A stretch of DNA of 64,000 bases, taken from positions 19,888 to 83,887 of the forward strand of contig SECP01000043.1 of NCBI GenBank assembly GCA_004193285.1, read 5' to 3'. Origin of the DNA: Myxococcales bacterium (GTDB lineage Bacteria; Myxococcota_A; Polyangia; Polyangiales; Polyangiaceae). Below the pieces are notes generated by a model, which searched no databases, was not told the origin of the DNA, and was given only the letters and a program-made list of their open reading frames with translations. How positions within the stretch are numbered: the stretch's first letter is position 1; each line of letters opens with the position of its first letter. Positions 34,599-43,851 of the stretch are shown here, piece after piece. The translations under genes were made by a program, and so were the position numbers.

Positions 34599-35399
34599 AT
34601 GGCCGACGCAAGACTTCCTCGATTCGAGATCACCGAGCCGTTGACGCCAACTCCGTCAGCAGTCAGCATCCTGCGGGCGCCAGAGGAGCTGCTCTCGGTG
34701 GAATGGGCGACGCCCCATGACTTTGGCCTTACTGCCGGAAGTGAAGGCCTGGGCTGCGAGTTTTTCTGCGACAGCGCGGGCCGCGTCTACGGTCTCACGC
34801 TCGAGCTCTTGCCTTTCAGCATCGTGGACATCGTTCAGCACGAGCTATTGAGCCCTATCGTTTCACTGTTAGGTCGCCAGCGGCGGCGGGGCGCAATTAG
34901 GGCACTGCGTCCGCAGCGTGTTCCGATCAACGCCAATGCCGTTTGGCTCATGCCGGATCTCCAAACGGCAATCTTTGCGTTTTCGGATACGGCTATCTCC
35001 CCGCCTGGTGCGTTCGAAGTGGCTTGTGCTGATACCGACTTGGTTCAGCCGGCGCTAGGAGTCACTTTCGGAATCGAGCGAGTGAGCGGTCAGCTGCGCT
35101 GGATCGCGATCGAACGTATTGGCATTGGCAGCCAGCAGAGCATCTGGGGCTTGGACGTAACCAGCGCCGCATACGGTGACGCGACAATGGACGCGATCAA
35201 CCAGATCCACAGGGCTTATTACGAGGACGCGGAGCCGCGCGAGTTTGCGGAGCGCGCTGAGGTCTCCCTTGCGAGCCTTCGGCAAGTGGCGTTCGAACGC
35301 CCCAGTTCGAATCTGGCGCCGGTGATAGAAGCGGTTCGACGCCTGGTAGAGCATCGCGTGACGGACCTGTCGTTCGACGACGAGGCATCGTGGGTGTGA
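34599..35399 (+). CDS. Hypothetical protein, candidate partner/immunity of the upstream effector
   Basis: 266 residues, soluble, no signal peptide. It starts 8 bp after the effector stop and shares its lower G+C. Segments such as EWATPHDFGLTAGSEGLGCEFF, FGIERVSGQLRWIAIERIGIGS and TMDAINQIHRAYYEDAEPREFAE suggest a mixed alpha/beta protein. I do not recognise a family. Toxin-immunity gene order and coupling make an immunity role plausible if the effector is a cytoplasmic toxin; a loading chaperone is the alternative. Confidence 0.65.
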   Translation: MADARLPRFEITEPLTPTPSAVSILRAPEELLSVEWATPHDFGLTAGSEGLGCEFFCDSAGRVYGLTLELLPFSIVDIVQHELLSPIVSLLGRQRRRGAIRALRPQRVPINANAVWLMPDLQTAIFAFSDTAISPPGAFEVACADTDLVQPALGVTFGIERVSGQLRWIAIERIGIGSQQSIWGLDVTSAAYGDATMDAINQIHRAYYEDAEPREFAERAEVSLASLRQVAFERPSSNLAPVIEAVRRLVEHRVTDLSFDDEASWV

Positions 35400-35837
35400 G
35401 TGCCAGCTCGGCAGCCCGACTGGACCCAGCACTGAACCGGTGTGCCAGGCCTCCCAAGCGTGCGCGGGCTGCACGGATTGCTTCGCTGGCGGCCCTTCGT
35501 TGCACGACATTTGCCGCAAACCTGAGCGTTCAACACCAAGACTCAAGTATTACTGCCCTGACTGCGAATGGGCCATCAAGTGTACCCGCAATTGCTTCTT
35601 GGTGAATCGCGAAGCGGCCCGGGCTCGTAGGGGCATACCTCGCAGGGTATGCCGCGGAGGATGCAGCGGCACGAACGCGGTAGAAGCCAACGCGGCAGGG
35701 GTGCCACTGTCCAGGCGGCGTGGACTACCTGGTCAGAGAGATGCAAAGCGCGGCGCTGAGGTGATTGCAAATGCACGGCCGACGAATGGGCGTGCGTGGA
35801 CGTCGAGCCGCCGTAGGCGTCAGCCACGCCACTACGC
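35400..35837. other. Intergenic stretch between convergent genes
   Basis: 438 bp. It holds a perfect hairpin (separate entry). A plus-strand frame at 35440-35871 has Cys-rich, zinc-ribbon-like sequence (CPDC, CTRNC) but runs into the TetR gene antisense and degenerates to Arg-rich sequence, so I do not call it a gene. Confidence 0.4.
35632..35653 (+). terminator. Perfect 8-bp hairpin downstream of the effector pair
   Basis: GGCATACC, six-base loop, GGTATGCC. It is about 230 bp after the last effector-module gene. There is no U-run, so it may be a Rho-independent-like stem, a protein site, or chance. Confidence 0.3.
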
Positions 35838-36464
35838 TCACCCGCGGCTCTCCGCGCTGCCGAGCACGTAGCTCGTGATGAGCTGGGTGAGCTCGGCGAT
35901 CAGACGATCGACGTCGAGCCCGTGAGGTCGTTCCAGCAGGTGCGCCAGCATTGTGGCACGGACCGATTGATAGATGATGAAAGCGGCGGCTTCTAGGTCG
36001 GTCACGCGTAGCGGCGCGCGGATCGTCGCGAGGAAGTGGCGGACGAGGTCGATCACGCGACGATCGAAGGCGTGAACGTGCTCGGATTTGGCGACGCGCA
36101 GACCTTCGATGGTGAGGACACGGTGCAGCCCGGGTGACTGAGAGTAGAGCTGGGCGAGGCCGCGCAGGGCGGCAGTGACGGTTTCGATCGGCGCCTTGTC
36201 GATGTGACCGTCGCCGAACACCGCCTGCATCACCGCGAGGGTGCGCTCGAACTCGCGATCTTGCAGGGCTTCGAGGATAGCGTCGCGGTGCGAGAAATAT
36301 TGATAGAGCGAGCCGATGCTGACGCCCGCGACCTCTGCGATGCGTTTGGTGGTGGCGGCGTCCAGGCTTTCGCGATCCAGGATTTGCGCAGTGGCTTCGA
36401 GGATCGCGCGGACGGTCTCCTTGGCGCGCGGTTGGCGAGGTTGCTTGCGTGCGTGAACTACCAT
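35838..36464 (-). CDS. TetR-family transcriptional regulator
   Basis: 208 residues. The N-terminal DNA-binding domain (about 15-65) reads RAILEATAQILDRESLDAATTKRIAEVAGVSIGSLYQYFSHRDAIL, a textbook TetR helix-turn-helix. The rest is an all-helical ligand domain. It is transcribed after the cyclopropane-fatty-acid synthase gene with a gap of 18 bp, so it may be in the same unit and control lipid modification (inferred from position). The ligand is unknown. Confidence 0.92.
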   Translation of the reverse strand: MVVHARKQPRQPRAKETVRAILEATAQILDRESLDAATTKRIAEVAGVSIGSLYQYFSHRDAILEALQDREFERTLAVMQAVFGDGHIDKAPIETVTAALRGLAQLYSQSPGLHRVLTIEGLRVAKSEHVHAFDRRVIDLVRHFLATIRAPLRVTDLEAAAFIIYQSVRATMLAHLLERPHGLDVDRLIAELTQLITSYVLGSAESRG

Positions 36465-36482
36465 GACCGCCTGTCGCGGGTT

Positions 36483-37633
36483 TTACACCGAGAGCGGCCG
36501 CGCGACGCGGTCGAGTGAAAAACGGCGGTCGAAGCCGTCGAGGTTTTTGTGGGCGACGGCTTGAAAGCACTCCGAGGTGCCCTGCAAGGCGATGCGCCAC
36601 GACCAGCCGAGGAAGAGGTTCCAGAGCCGGTACCAGCGCTCACCGTAGCGCTCGCTGATGCGGGCGCGATTCGCCTCCCAATTGTGCTGCCAACGCTGGA
36701 TGGTGAGGGCGTAGTGGACGCTGACGTTCTCGACCGAGTGGATGCCTAGCCCAGCCTTCTCCATTGCTTTCGACATCTCGCTCAGAGGCAGGGAAGCGTC
36801 GGCACCGGGAAAGATGTACTTGTTCATGAAGAGGCCCCACACCATATCTTCGGGCCGCAAGCCGACTGGCGCCACGCCCAGCGGGCCGCCCGGCGCAGGC
36901 CGCACCACTGCACCAGAAAAAAACCGTCGTCTTTCAGGTGCTCGCGCACGACCTGAAAGTATTTCGCGAGGTTCTTGACGCCGACATGCTCGACCATCTC
37001 CAGGCTGACGATACGATCGTACTTTTGCGCGGGGATGTCGCGGTAGTCCACGCACAGAACGCGCGCGCGGTCGCTCACTCCCTCGCTGGCGATACGTGCG
37101 TTGCCGAACGCGGCCCCTTTGGTTGCGAGGGTGACACCGGTCGCGTCAGCGCCGAATTCCTTGGCGGCGTGCGCCACGAGCGTGCCCCAGCCGCAGCCGA
37201 TGTCGAGCAACGTGTGACCAGGCGCGAGCCGAAGCTTCTCGCAGACGACGTTCATCTTGTTGCGCTGCGCTTGCTCGAGCGAGTCCGTTTCGTCGCGGAA
37301 CAATCCGCTCGTGTAAATCATCGATTCGCCGAGGAAGGCTTCGAAGAAGTCGTCGCCGCGATCGTAGTGGTCGCGGACGATGCGCTGATCTTGCGACTTG
37401 GAATGGATGAGCCACTCCGGCAACATGCGCGTGATCAGAAAGCGCAGGTGACCGCTCGTGATTCGGAAATCCACCAGCTCGGAGCGCGCGTCCAAGAAGG
37501 CGGCCAAGTCGGGAATGTCGAGCGAGCCATCGAGGTAAGCTTCATGGAGCTCTGCCATCGATAGGGGTCGAGCTTTGTGACGCCGCTCGATGCGGTCGTC
37601 CTTGAACACCACGTAGTCGGATAGTCGTGCCAT
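36483..37633 (-). pseudogene. cfa: Cyclopropane-fatty-acyl-phospholipid synthase, frameshifted
   Basis: SAM-dependent methyltransferase that adds a methylene bridge to unsaturated phospholipid acyl chains. The N-terminal part (36824-37633 frame) contains YDRGDDFFEAFLGESMIYTSG, the SAM motif LLDIGCGWGTL and SLEMVEHVGVKN. At about 36895-36905, just after LVQWCGLRR, the reading frame shifts by one base. The C-terminal part continues in another frame as GGPLGVAPVGLRPEDMVWGLF, MNKYIFPGAD, SVENVSVHYALTIQRW, to the stop at 36483. Both halves are intact in sequence, so this is either a recent single-base indel or a sequencing error in a GC run (CGCCGGGCGGCCC). If real, the active-site C-terminal half is lost. 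The whole protein would be about 383 residues, normal for the family. Confidence 0.85.
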
Positions 37634-37988
37634 CGGTACCTCCCAGTGTCGTTTCAGATTGCGACCCAGATGCCATCCCGTCCATTCGCCTTCGGCTCAG
37701 GTTTGCGCGGCGATGCCTCGAGCTTCGCTCGGGGCGACGAATGCGCTCGGGACAACCGCGGCCGCCTTCGGCTCACATTTTCATGCCGGTGCGCCGCGGG
37801 CGGCCAGCGTGCGGGTCTTCGCTGACGAGCGGAGCTTTACGCTCGAGCTGTCACCGGCAGCTATGCTCCGGAGCTGAGGCCCTCGCGATGCGCGGCGGCG
37901 CCATCGTCTCCCCCGCGCGCCCCGCCGCCGTGAATTACCGTGCCCTCCGGCGTCCCCGGATCGTTGTACTGCCCTTCCCCAGCCACCC
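37634..37988. other. Gene-free stretch
   Basis: 355 bp upstream of the cfa start and downstream of the RCC1-like lipoprotein, both on the minus strand. The frames present are short and composition-biased. It should contain the cfa promoter; I see no clear box or terminator. Confidence 0.45.
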
Positions 37989-39731
37989 CTAGGGAGCCGA
38001 CGGAGGCATCGTGATTGACGCTGTGCCGGGCACCGGCTTCAGCTCGACCTCGGCGTAGCGGCGCTGCGGGAATGTCAGGCGCACCCGCAGCGGAGAAAGG
38101 CTGAGCAGCGTCGCCCCGCTGCACACTTGGTCACCGACCGCGGGCCGCGTCGTCGTGAGACCGCCGGAGAGCGCGCCGTCGTTGCTCAGGCAGCTGAACT
38201 GGGTGGTCGACGAGTGCGAGTTGAAAAACACGGCGCCGAAGCCCTTTTGTTGCCCTTCGACCGGCGGATGCGTCACGTCAGCGTAGGTGAGCAGCGCCAC
38301 GTGGTGTTGACCGCCGTAAAAGCCCGTCGCGGAGCCGGCGCGGCGCAGCAAGCCGGTCGGCGCGCACACCGAGTAGTCGATATCGAGCAAGTTGGTGTCG
38401 TACACGACGGTGCCGACCGGTACCTCGTCGCAAACCGTGCCGCTCTCGAGCACCGCTCCGGTCGGCGTACCCGTCAGGTCTTCGAACCCGTCAACCAGCG
38501 TCGGCGCGGGCGACGTGGGCTCCTGATCGGCGCTGCATAGCGGAACCAAGCGCGGCGTCAGCGCGAGCTCCTCGCCCGGCACGGGCAAGTCATGGCCCCA
38601 GCACCACAGCCGATCGTCTTCGAGCACCGCGCACGACTGTCGTCCCAAAGCGTAGCTCTTCGCCTTGCCGGCCCACAGATCTACCTTCACGAAGCCCTCG
38701 CGATCGAGCGCCGCGCCGTTGCCCAATTCGCCGTCGTCACCCTGGCCGCGGCAACGCACGACGCCGCTCGGGTCCAAGAAGCACCAGGTCTGACCGTCTG
38801 TACCGAAGTGCGTAGCCTCCACGTCGGGCACCAGCTCCGCCTGGGCGCCGCAGTTGTAACCCGCGGTTCCCATGCCGCAGTAGACCGCGTGCCCTTCGGT
38901 GATTGCGCAGCCCTTATCGATCGATACCACCTTGTCGCCGCCCACGTCGATCGCTAGCTGTGCGCAATCTTCCCCGACCATGTCCAAGCACGTCACACTG
39001 CCCGCTTCATCGAGCGCGCACACCGACCAATCACTAATACTCAAGTCCACCAGTTTCGCGCCGGAGCCGAGCGTGAGCTGGTGCCAACCCTCTTTGAACC
39101 AGCAGCTCACGTCGTTGTCGCCGCCGGCCACACAAAAGAGCTCGTTGCCGGCGATGGCTACCAGCCGCGCGTCGACGGGCGCGCCCGGCAGCGCGATCGG
39201 GCCGGCTTTTGGCCCCGTTGCCGCACGGGCGCTCGTCACCGCAGGTAGCTCGCTCGAGCCGCCCCAGTAGTACACGACGCCAGCCTGGTTGACCGCCAGC
39301 ACATGACCGGACTCGCCAACATTGAGCGTCTTCACACCGCCCGGCACCGTGATGTTTCCCCACGCCTCGCGCTTGCCCGACGTCGCGCCCAAGCACTTCT
39401 CCGAGCCGAAGCAGGCAAGCCTGCCATCTTGCTTGAGCACGCACGTGCACCCGTCGGCAAACACCTCCGCCACCTTGCACGTCGCTTCGGTCTCGCCCAC
39501 CCTGCCGCCGTGACTTTCCCCCGCGGCACCCTGGCCTGCCGCCCCGACGTTGCTGCTGCCGCCCGCCGCGCCGTTGCCGTTGCCACTATCGCCGGAGGAG
39601 CCGGACTTACCCGCGGCATTCGACGAAGAGCCGCCGCTACTGGCTTGCCCATCCGGCCCGGAGCCGTTGCCACAAGCCACCACGAAGCTGATACCCAACC
39701 CCAACCCCAACCGTAACGAACGCATAATCAC
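37989..39731 (-). CDS. RCC1-repeat-like lipoprotein
   Basis: 580 residues. Lipoprotein signal with lipobox VVAC (about Cys20), then about 60 residues of Gly/Ser/Asn/Ala linker typical of myxobacterial surface lipoproteins. From about residue 80 it has RCC1-type beta-propeller blades with the usual C-W-G rhythm (CTCVLKQDGRLACFG, HVLAVNQAGVVYYWGG, VCALDEAGSVTCL, GVVRCRGQGDDGELGNG, SCAVLEDDRLWCWGHD). The last about 170 residues are a separate domain starting at VDGFEDLTGTP with several Cys. RCC1 domains bind proteins or act as scaffolds; the ligand is unknown. Confidence 0.75.
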   Translation of the reverse strand: MIMRSLRLGLGLGISFVVACGNGSGPDGQASSGGSSSNAAGKSGSSGDSGNGNGAAGGSSNVGAAGQGAAGESHGGRVGETEATCKVAEVFADGCTCVLKQDGRLACFGSEKCLGATSGKREAWGNITVPGGVKTLNVGESGHVLAVNQAGVVYYWGGSSELPAVTSARAATGPKAGPIALPGAPVDARLVAIAGNELFCVAGGDNDVSCWFKEGWHQLTLGSGAKLVDLSISDWSVCALDEAGSVTCLDMVGEDCAQLAIDVGGDKVVSIDKGCAITEGHAVYCGMGTAGYNCGAQAELVPDVEATHFGTDGQTWCFLDPSGVVRCRGQGDDGELGNGAALDREGFVKVDLWAGKAKSYALGRQSCAVLEDDRLWCWGHDLPVPGEELALTPRLVPLCSADQEPTSPAPTLVDGFEDLTGTPTGAVLESGTVCDEVPVGTVVYDTNLLDIDYSVCAPTGLLRRAGSATGFYGGQHHVALLTYADVTHPPVEGQQKGFGAVFFNSHSSTTQFSCLSNDGALSGGLTTTRPAVGDQVCSGATLLSLSPLRVRLTFPQRRYAEVELKPVPGTASITMPPSAP

Positions 39732-40123
39732 CCACGACTAGCCACGAGACGGAGCCGCGTCAAATTCATCAGGGTAAGGGCGACTGCCAAACCGCTTCCC
39801 TGATGCACGACGAGGAAGCTCAGTCCGCAACGCTCGGGAGGCTGATGCTGCAATTCGTACAATCCTCGCCCTTCTGGATCACTGCGAGACCCGAGGTAAG
39901 TTGAGGCAATCTTCGTGAGTCACGACCCGGAGCTCTCGGGAGAAGGTGAAGGACAGCGTCGGGCTCTTGCCTAGTGGCTCAGCCCCCGAATTCGCACTCG
40001 AAAAAAGCGTCGATGAAGGGCGTGTGCGCGGCGTAGACGGAGAGGGCCTTCCTGAACGAAAGCTCGGTGGAGGCCTCCAAAAAACTTGGCCATAGCGCAG
40101 CCACGTGCGAGCGCTCAAATGCC
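39732..40123. other. Divergent intergenic region
   Basis: 392 bp between the minus-strand RCC1-like gene and the plus-strand LysM-DUF882 gene. It should hold both promoters. One imperfect stem-loop is listed separately. No coding frame is convincing. Confidence 0.5.
39767..39805. promoter_or_regulatory. Stem-loop in the divergent promoter region
   Basis: CATCAGGG with AAG after a one-base bulge pairs with CTTCCCTGATG, an 11-bp stem with a 16-base loop. It is about 36 bp upstream of the RCC1-like gene start. Could be an operator or a 5-prime leader structure. Confidence 0.35.
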
Positions 40124-41317
40124 GTGAAGGTCAGCGCGCTCTACCAGCTATCCGTCTGTGCAGCGTTCGTGGCGGCTTCTCCGCTTGCCGCGGCCACCCC
40201 TTCCTCGCCGCGGGCCCGCGTCACGAGCACCGGCCGAGAGCTCCGCGCGAGCGCGACGACCGGTCAGCGCGGTCGCTCGGATCAGCCTCGGCGGACGACC
40301 GGGCTTCGCCAGGGTGCGGTGCTCCCGGTCGCCCAGCGCCGCGAGGCTCCGCGCTCGAAGCGTGGCGCGGACGAGAGCTCGCCGTCGCGCGCGGGGACAA
40401 CGCGCATCCTGAGCGGCGTCGCGCCAATCCGGCACAAGGTGCTCGCGGGAGAGACGCTAGGAGAGATTGCGAGACGAGCAGCCACCACGGTCGAGGTGCT
40501 CTCCGCCCTCAACTCGCTCGGGAAGCAACAGTCGCTCCAGGTCGGTCAAGTGCTCGTCCTGCCAGGCGTCGCCCCTTCGCCGCGGGCCTCGTGGCAATCG
40601 TATGCGCGGCCGCCCAGGAGCAAGGGGCTGCTCGACCTCTCGACGCATCGCTCTCGCTTCAGCGGTCAAGCGATGGGGCCGGACGGTCGCCTTCGTTCGG
40701 AGACCGTGCGCGCCCTGAATGGACTCCTGGGCGCGGGCGGGTCCCATCCCGTCTTGCCCGAGCGCCTGGTTCGCCTCCTCATCGAGGTCAGCGACACTTT
40801 CGGCGGGCGTCCCCTTCGCCTGGTGAGCGGCTACCGAAGGACGTCTTACTTCCAGGACTCACGTCACAAGTACAGCTCGGCCATCGACTTCATGGTCGTG
40901 GGTGTCCCTAACGCGATCGTGTGCGAGTACCTCCGCGAAATCGAAGACGTGGGCGTCGGGTACTACCCTAACTCGAGCTTCGTCCACCTCGACGTACGCG
41001 ACCACTCCGCCTATTGGGTCGACTACGCGGGCCCCGGTGAGCCGCCGCGCTCGACCCCCAACGCTCCGCCGAACCGCTCGCCGTCGCGACCTCCGCGGCC
41101 AGCCGATCGCAAGCTGGCCGCAGCACTCGATCGCATTTTAGAACAGACCAAGCGCGGGCTGAACGAAACGGGCGACGGCGAGCCCAGCAAAGCCCCGACC
41201 GTCGGCAAACGCCAACCCGAAGGCGCAGGGTCCAGCGCCCCGGCGGTGGCCGAGACCGCTCCCCAAGCACCCTTGGACGAGCTGGCTAGCAGCGCTGCCG
41301 ACCGCGATTCCACCTAG
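40124..41317 (+). CDS. LysM and DUF882 (peptidase M15-like) exported protein
   Basis: 397 residues from the GTG at 40124, which gives a clean signal peptide (VSALYQLSVCAAFVAASPLAAA). The GTG at 40067 adds 19 residues that hide it. After a basic low-complexity region comes a LysM module (RHKVLAGETLGEIARRA, EVLSALNSLG, LQVGQVLVLPG). A DUF882/M15-like domain follows with HKYSSAIDFMVV and SSFVHLDVRD, giving the His, Asp and His expected for a zinc site. The C-terminal about 90 residues are Pro-rich. Probably a periplasmic murein-binding DD- or LD-peptidase-type enzyme. Confidence 0.83.
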   Translation: MKVSALYQLSVCAAFVAASPLAAATPSSPRARVTSTGRELRASATTGQRGRSDQPRRTTGLRQGAVLPVAQRREAPRSKRGADESSPSRAGTTRILSGVAPIRHKVLAGETLGEIARRAATTVEVLSALNSLGKQQSLQVGQVLVLPGVAPSPRASWQSYARPPRSKGLLDLSTHRSRFSGQAMGPDGRLRSETVRALNGLLGAGGSHPVLPERLVRLLIEVSDTFGGRPLRLVSGYRRTSYFQDSRHKYSSAIDFMVVGVPNAIVCEYLREIEDVGVGYYPNSSFVHLDVRDHSAYWVDYAGPGEPPRSTPNAPPNRSPSRPPRPADRKLAAALDRILEQTKRGLNETGDGEPSKAPTVGKRQPEGAGSSAPAVAETAPQAPLDELASSAADRDST

Positions 41318-41592
41318 TGCGGAGGCCTCGACTCTTCGCCGGAGTCTGTCCGCCAAGCGTCACCGGCAGGAGCGCCGCGGGGCGCGCATGCGTTGGATGC
41401 GTTGAACTCGCTGTTCGGAATTCCAGCTCGGCACTGACGGTGGCTCACACGTCGCACGCGGCCCATGAGGCAAATGGCTTCAACTGCGCCTGGACATATG
41501 ATGATAGACAGGAGCTCGTTCATCAACTGGGCTCCCTGTGAGCGCTGACTGTCGATGAGCGCTACCGCGCCATCATCCAGGAGGATTTTGCC

Positions 41593-42297
41593 ATGAACCG
41601 CGTTCTCTGCTGGTTGCCAGCCGTACTTTCAATGCTCGCCTGTAGCTCGCCGGACCAACGAGAGTCTGAGCTCGAAGGCTCCGTCGAGCTTTCGCTAAAA
41701 ACGAGCAGCGTAACGATCAACAGCATCACGTACACGCTGAGCGGAGCGAACTACAGCGAGACCTCGGTCCTGAACGTTGCGAGGAGCACACGTATTTCTG
41801 CGCGCTTCGGCGGCCTTCTCCCAGGCGCCTACTCCATCACTTTCAGCGCCACGGACGCCAACGACCCGAGCATCCGATGCACCGGCGCCGCCGGTTTCGA
41901 CATCGTCGCCGGCCAAGCCAATCAGGTGGGGATCAACCTCTACTGCTGGCGAGATGCGATGGCTGGTAGCGTCGAGATCATCGGTTCCGTGTATCGCTGC
42001 CCCACGGTCGACTCGTTCTCTGCCGTCCCCTCCGAAGTCCTGGTGGGAGAGGTCATCCACTTGTCAGCCGTCGTGGACGATCCGGAGTCGAACCTGGTGT
42101 ACGAGTGGTCGGCCAGCAACGGCACCTTGACCGGCGCCAATACATTGAACGCGGAGCTCACTTGCACGTCTGCCGGTACCGTGGACTTGCAGCTCCTCGC
42201 CGTGAATCTCGAGGCCAACTGCGCCCAAACGGCCTCCGGGGTGGCGTACTGCACGGCCGACTCCACGGAGGTACCGGACGAACCGAGCCCGCCTTAA
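41593..42297 (+). CDS. Lipoprotein with Ig-like repeats, unknown
   Basis: 234 residues. Lipobox MLACS (Cys17). The mature protein is beta-rich: VELSLKTSSVTINSITYTLSG, LLPGAYSITFSATDANDP, GQANQVGINLYCW, and a second Ig/PKD-like domain at LVGEVIHLSAVVDDPESNLVYEWSASNGTL ending with a Cys pair. This is a familiar myxobacterial surface lipoprotein type without assigned function. It stands alone, with gaps of about 275 bp on each side. Confidence 0.65.
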   Translation: MNRVLCWLPAVLSMLACSSPDQRESELEGSVELSLKTSSVTINSITYTLSGANYSETSVLNVARSTRISARFGGLLPGAYSITFSATDANDPSIRCTGAAGFDIVAGQANQVGINLYCWRDAMAGSVEIIGSVYRCPTVDSFSAVPSEVLVGEVIHLSAVVDDPESNLVYEWSASNGTLTGANTLNAELTCTSAGTVDLQLLAVNLEANCAQTASGVAYCTADSTEVPDEPSPP

Positions 42298-42565
42298 TGA
42301 CCGCGCCCGCGCAGCCTTTGAGCTCGTAGCATCGCCGCCCCGCGCGAAGTAAGCCAACCACGCCGTTCGCGAACGACAGCACTCGCTTTGCTTGGTGCAG
42401 ATGCGTAACCTCGCGAGCCTGCGGTTTGTAAGCGTAGAGAACCTACTGCTCGCGCGCGAAATCTTCGCTAACCAAGGAATCTATCGAGCAATCGGAGCTA
42501 TTTCGCGCAGAGTTGGAGCGTAAACCGGTTGAGTGTTCGTGCCGCGCTGGTAGCTGGCTCCATAC

Positions 42566-43762
42566 ATGCTTCGCTCTGCACTCGTTTGGATACTGATCGG
42601 TAGCCTCAGCTTGATTGGGTGCGGAGGAAGCGAGCCTTGCTCGCAGTGCGGCGCTCAGGGTGGCAGCACCGCGCAGGGTGGCAGCGCCGTCAACGGCGGA
42701 ACCACGACCGGCCCTGCCGGCGCTGGAAGCCTCACTGGCGGAAGTAGCTTCGCCGGTTCCGCCACGCTAGGGGGCACGACTGGCACCGGGCTCGCTGGGT
42801 CGAGCGCGGGTGGTGGAGGCGGCTCCGCTGGCTCGATAGGAGACCCTACCGCGCCGCAGGGCAGTGCCGTTCACATCAACGGCAAGCTGGCCGTGACCGG
42901 GCGAAACCTCATCAATCAATCAGGAAGTCCGGTGCAGCTGGAGGGCGTGTCCAGCATGTGGTTGAACTGGGAGGACGACGGCTACGCGGAGAGCCAGCAA
43001 GCGCTGCAGTGGCTGCGTGACAACTGGAAAGTGGAGGTGGTGCGCGCAGCGATGGGCGTCGAGCCCGAGGGCGCTTACTTGGCGGACCCAGGGCACGCCA
43101 AGGAGCAGGTCGATAAGATCGTCCAAAACGCGGTCGCGCTGGGGCTCTACGTGATCATCGATTGGCACGACCACGAAGCGCTGTCGCACCGAGCCGAAGC
43201 CGAAGAATTCTTCGACGAAGTGGCGGGCAAGTACGGCCACCTGCCCAACGTGATCTACGAGCCGTTCAACGAACCGCTGGACGTACCCTGGTCAGAGCTC
43301 AAGACGTACCACCAGGCCATCATCGCGAAGATTCGCGCTAAGGATCCAGACAACTTGATCGTGCTCGGTACGCCCCACTGGTCGCAAGACGTGGACGAGG
43401 CGGCGGCAGACCCCGTAGGCGGCACGAACCTGCTGTACACGCTGCATTTCTACGCCTGCACTCATGACGAATGGCTGCTCGACAAGGCGCAGGCGGCGCT
43501 GGACAAGAACCTACCGATGTTCGTAACGGAGTGGGGTGCGACGCACGCCGACGGCGGTGTGGACGGCATCGTGTGCGAGGCCGAGGCGACCACCTGGCAC
43601 AACCTGCTCAAGGCGAACCACATCTCTTGGACGTCGTGGAAGCTCGATGGTTGCGAGGATTCGAGCTGCCTCTTCAAAGAGGGCGCTCCCCGGGACGGTG
43701 GGTTCGGTGATGAATGGCTGCAGGGCCACGGTCCCTTCGTCCGCGCACGCCTCCAAGATTGA
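42566..43762 (+). CDS. GH5-type cellulase-like lipoprotein
   Basis: 398 residues. Lipobox LIGC (Cys19) and a linker of Gly, Ser, Thr and Ala (about 28-95) precede a glycoside hydrolase family 5 domain. Motifs are QLEGVSSMWLNW, VEVVRAAMGV, GLYVIIDWHDHE, NVIYEPFNEP with acid/base Glu236, LYTLHFYA and FVTEWGA with nucleophile Glu322. Residues for retaining endo-beta-1,4-glucanase chemistry are all present. The layout matches subfamily GH5_2-like cellulases. It is expected on the outer surface, consistent with polysaccharide degradation by a soil myxobacterium. The gene is monocistronic. Confidence 0.9.
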   Translation: MLRSALVWILIGSLSLIGCGGSEPCSQCGAQGGSTAQGGSAVNGGTTTGPAGAGSLTGGSSFAGSATLGGTTGTGLAGSSAGGGGGSAGSIGDPTAPQGSAVHINGKLAVTGRNLINQSGSPVQLEGVSSMWLNWEDDGYAESQQALQWLRDNWKVEVVRAAMGVEPEGAYLADPGHAKEQVDKIVQNAVALGLYVIIDWHDHEALSHRAEAEEFFDEVAGKYGHLPNVIYEPFNEPLDVPWSELKTYHQAIIAKIRAKDPDNLIVLGTPHWSQDVDEAAADPVGGTNLLYTLHFYACTHDEWLLDKAQAALDKNLPMFVTEWGATHADGGVDGIVCEAEATTWHNLLKANHISWTSWKLDGCEDSSCLFKEGAPRDGGFGDEWLQGHGPFVRARLQD

Positions 43763-43851
43763 GCGGCCCCCAACGCCGCTCGGACGGCCGCCGCCCAACC
43801 TCGGACAAAGCGGCGCGACCGGCGCCCTGGGGCACAACGCCCTGCGCGTCG

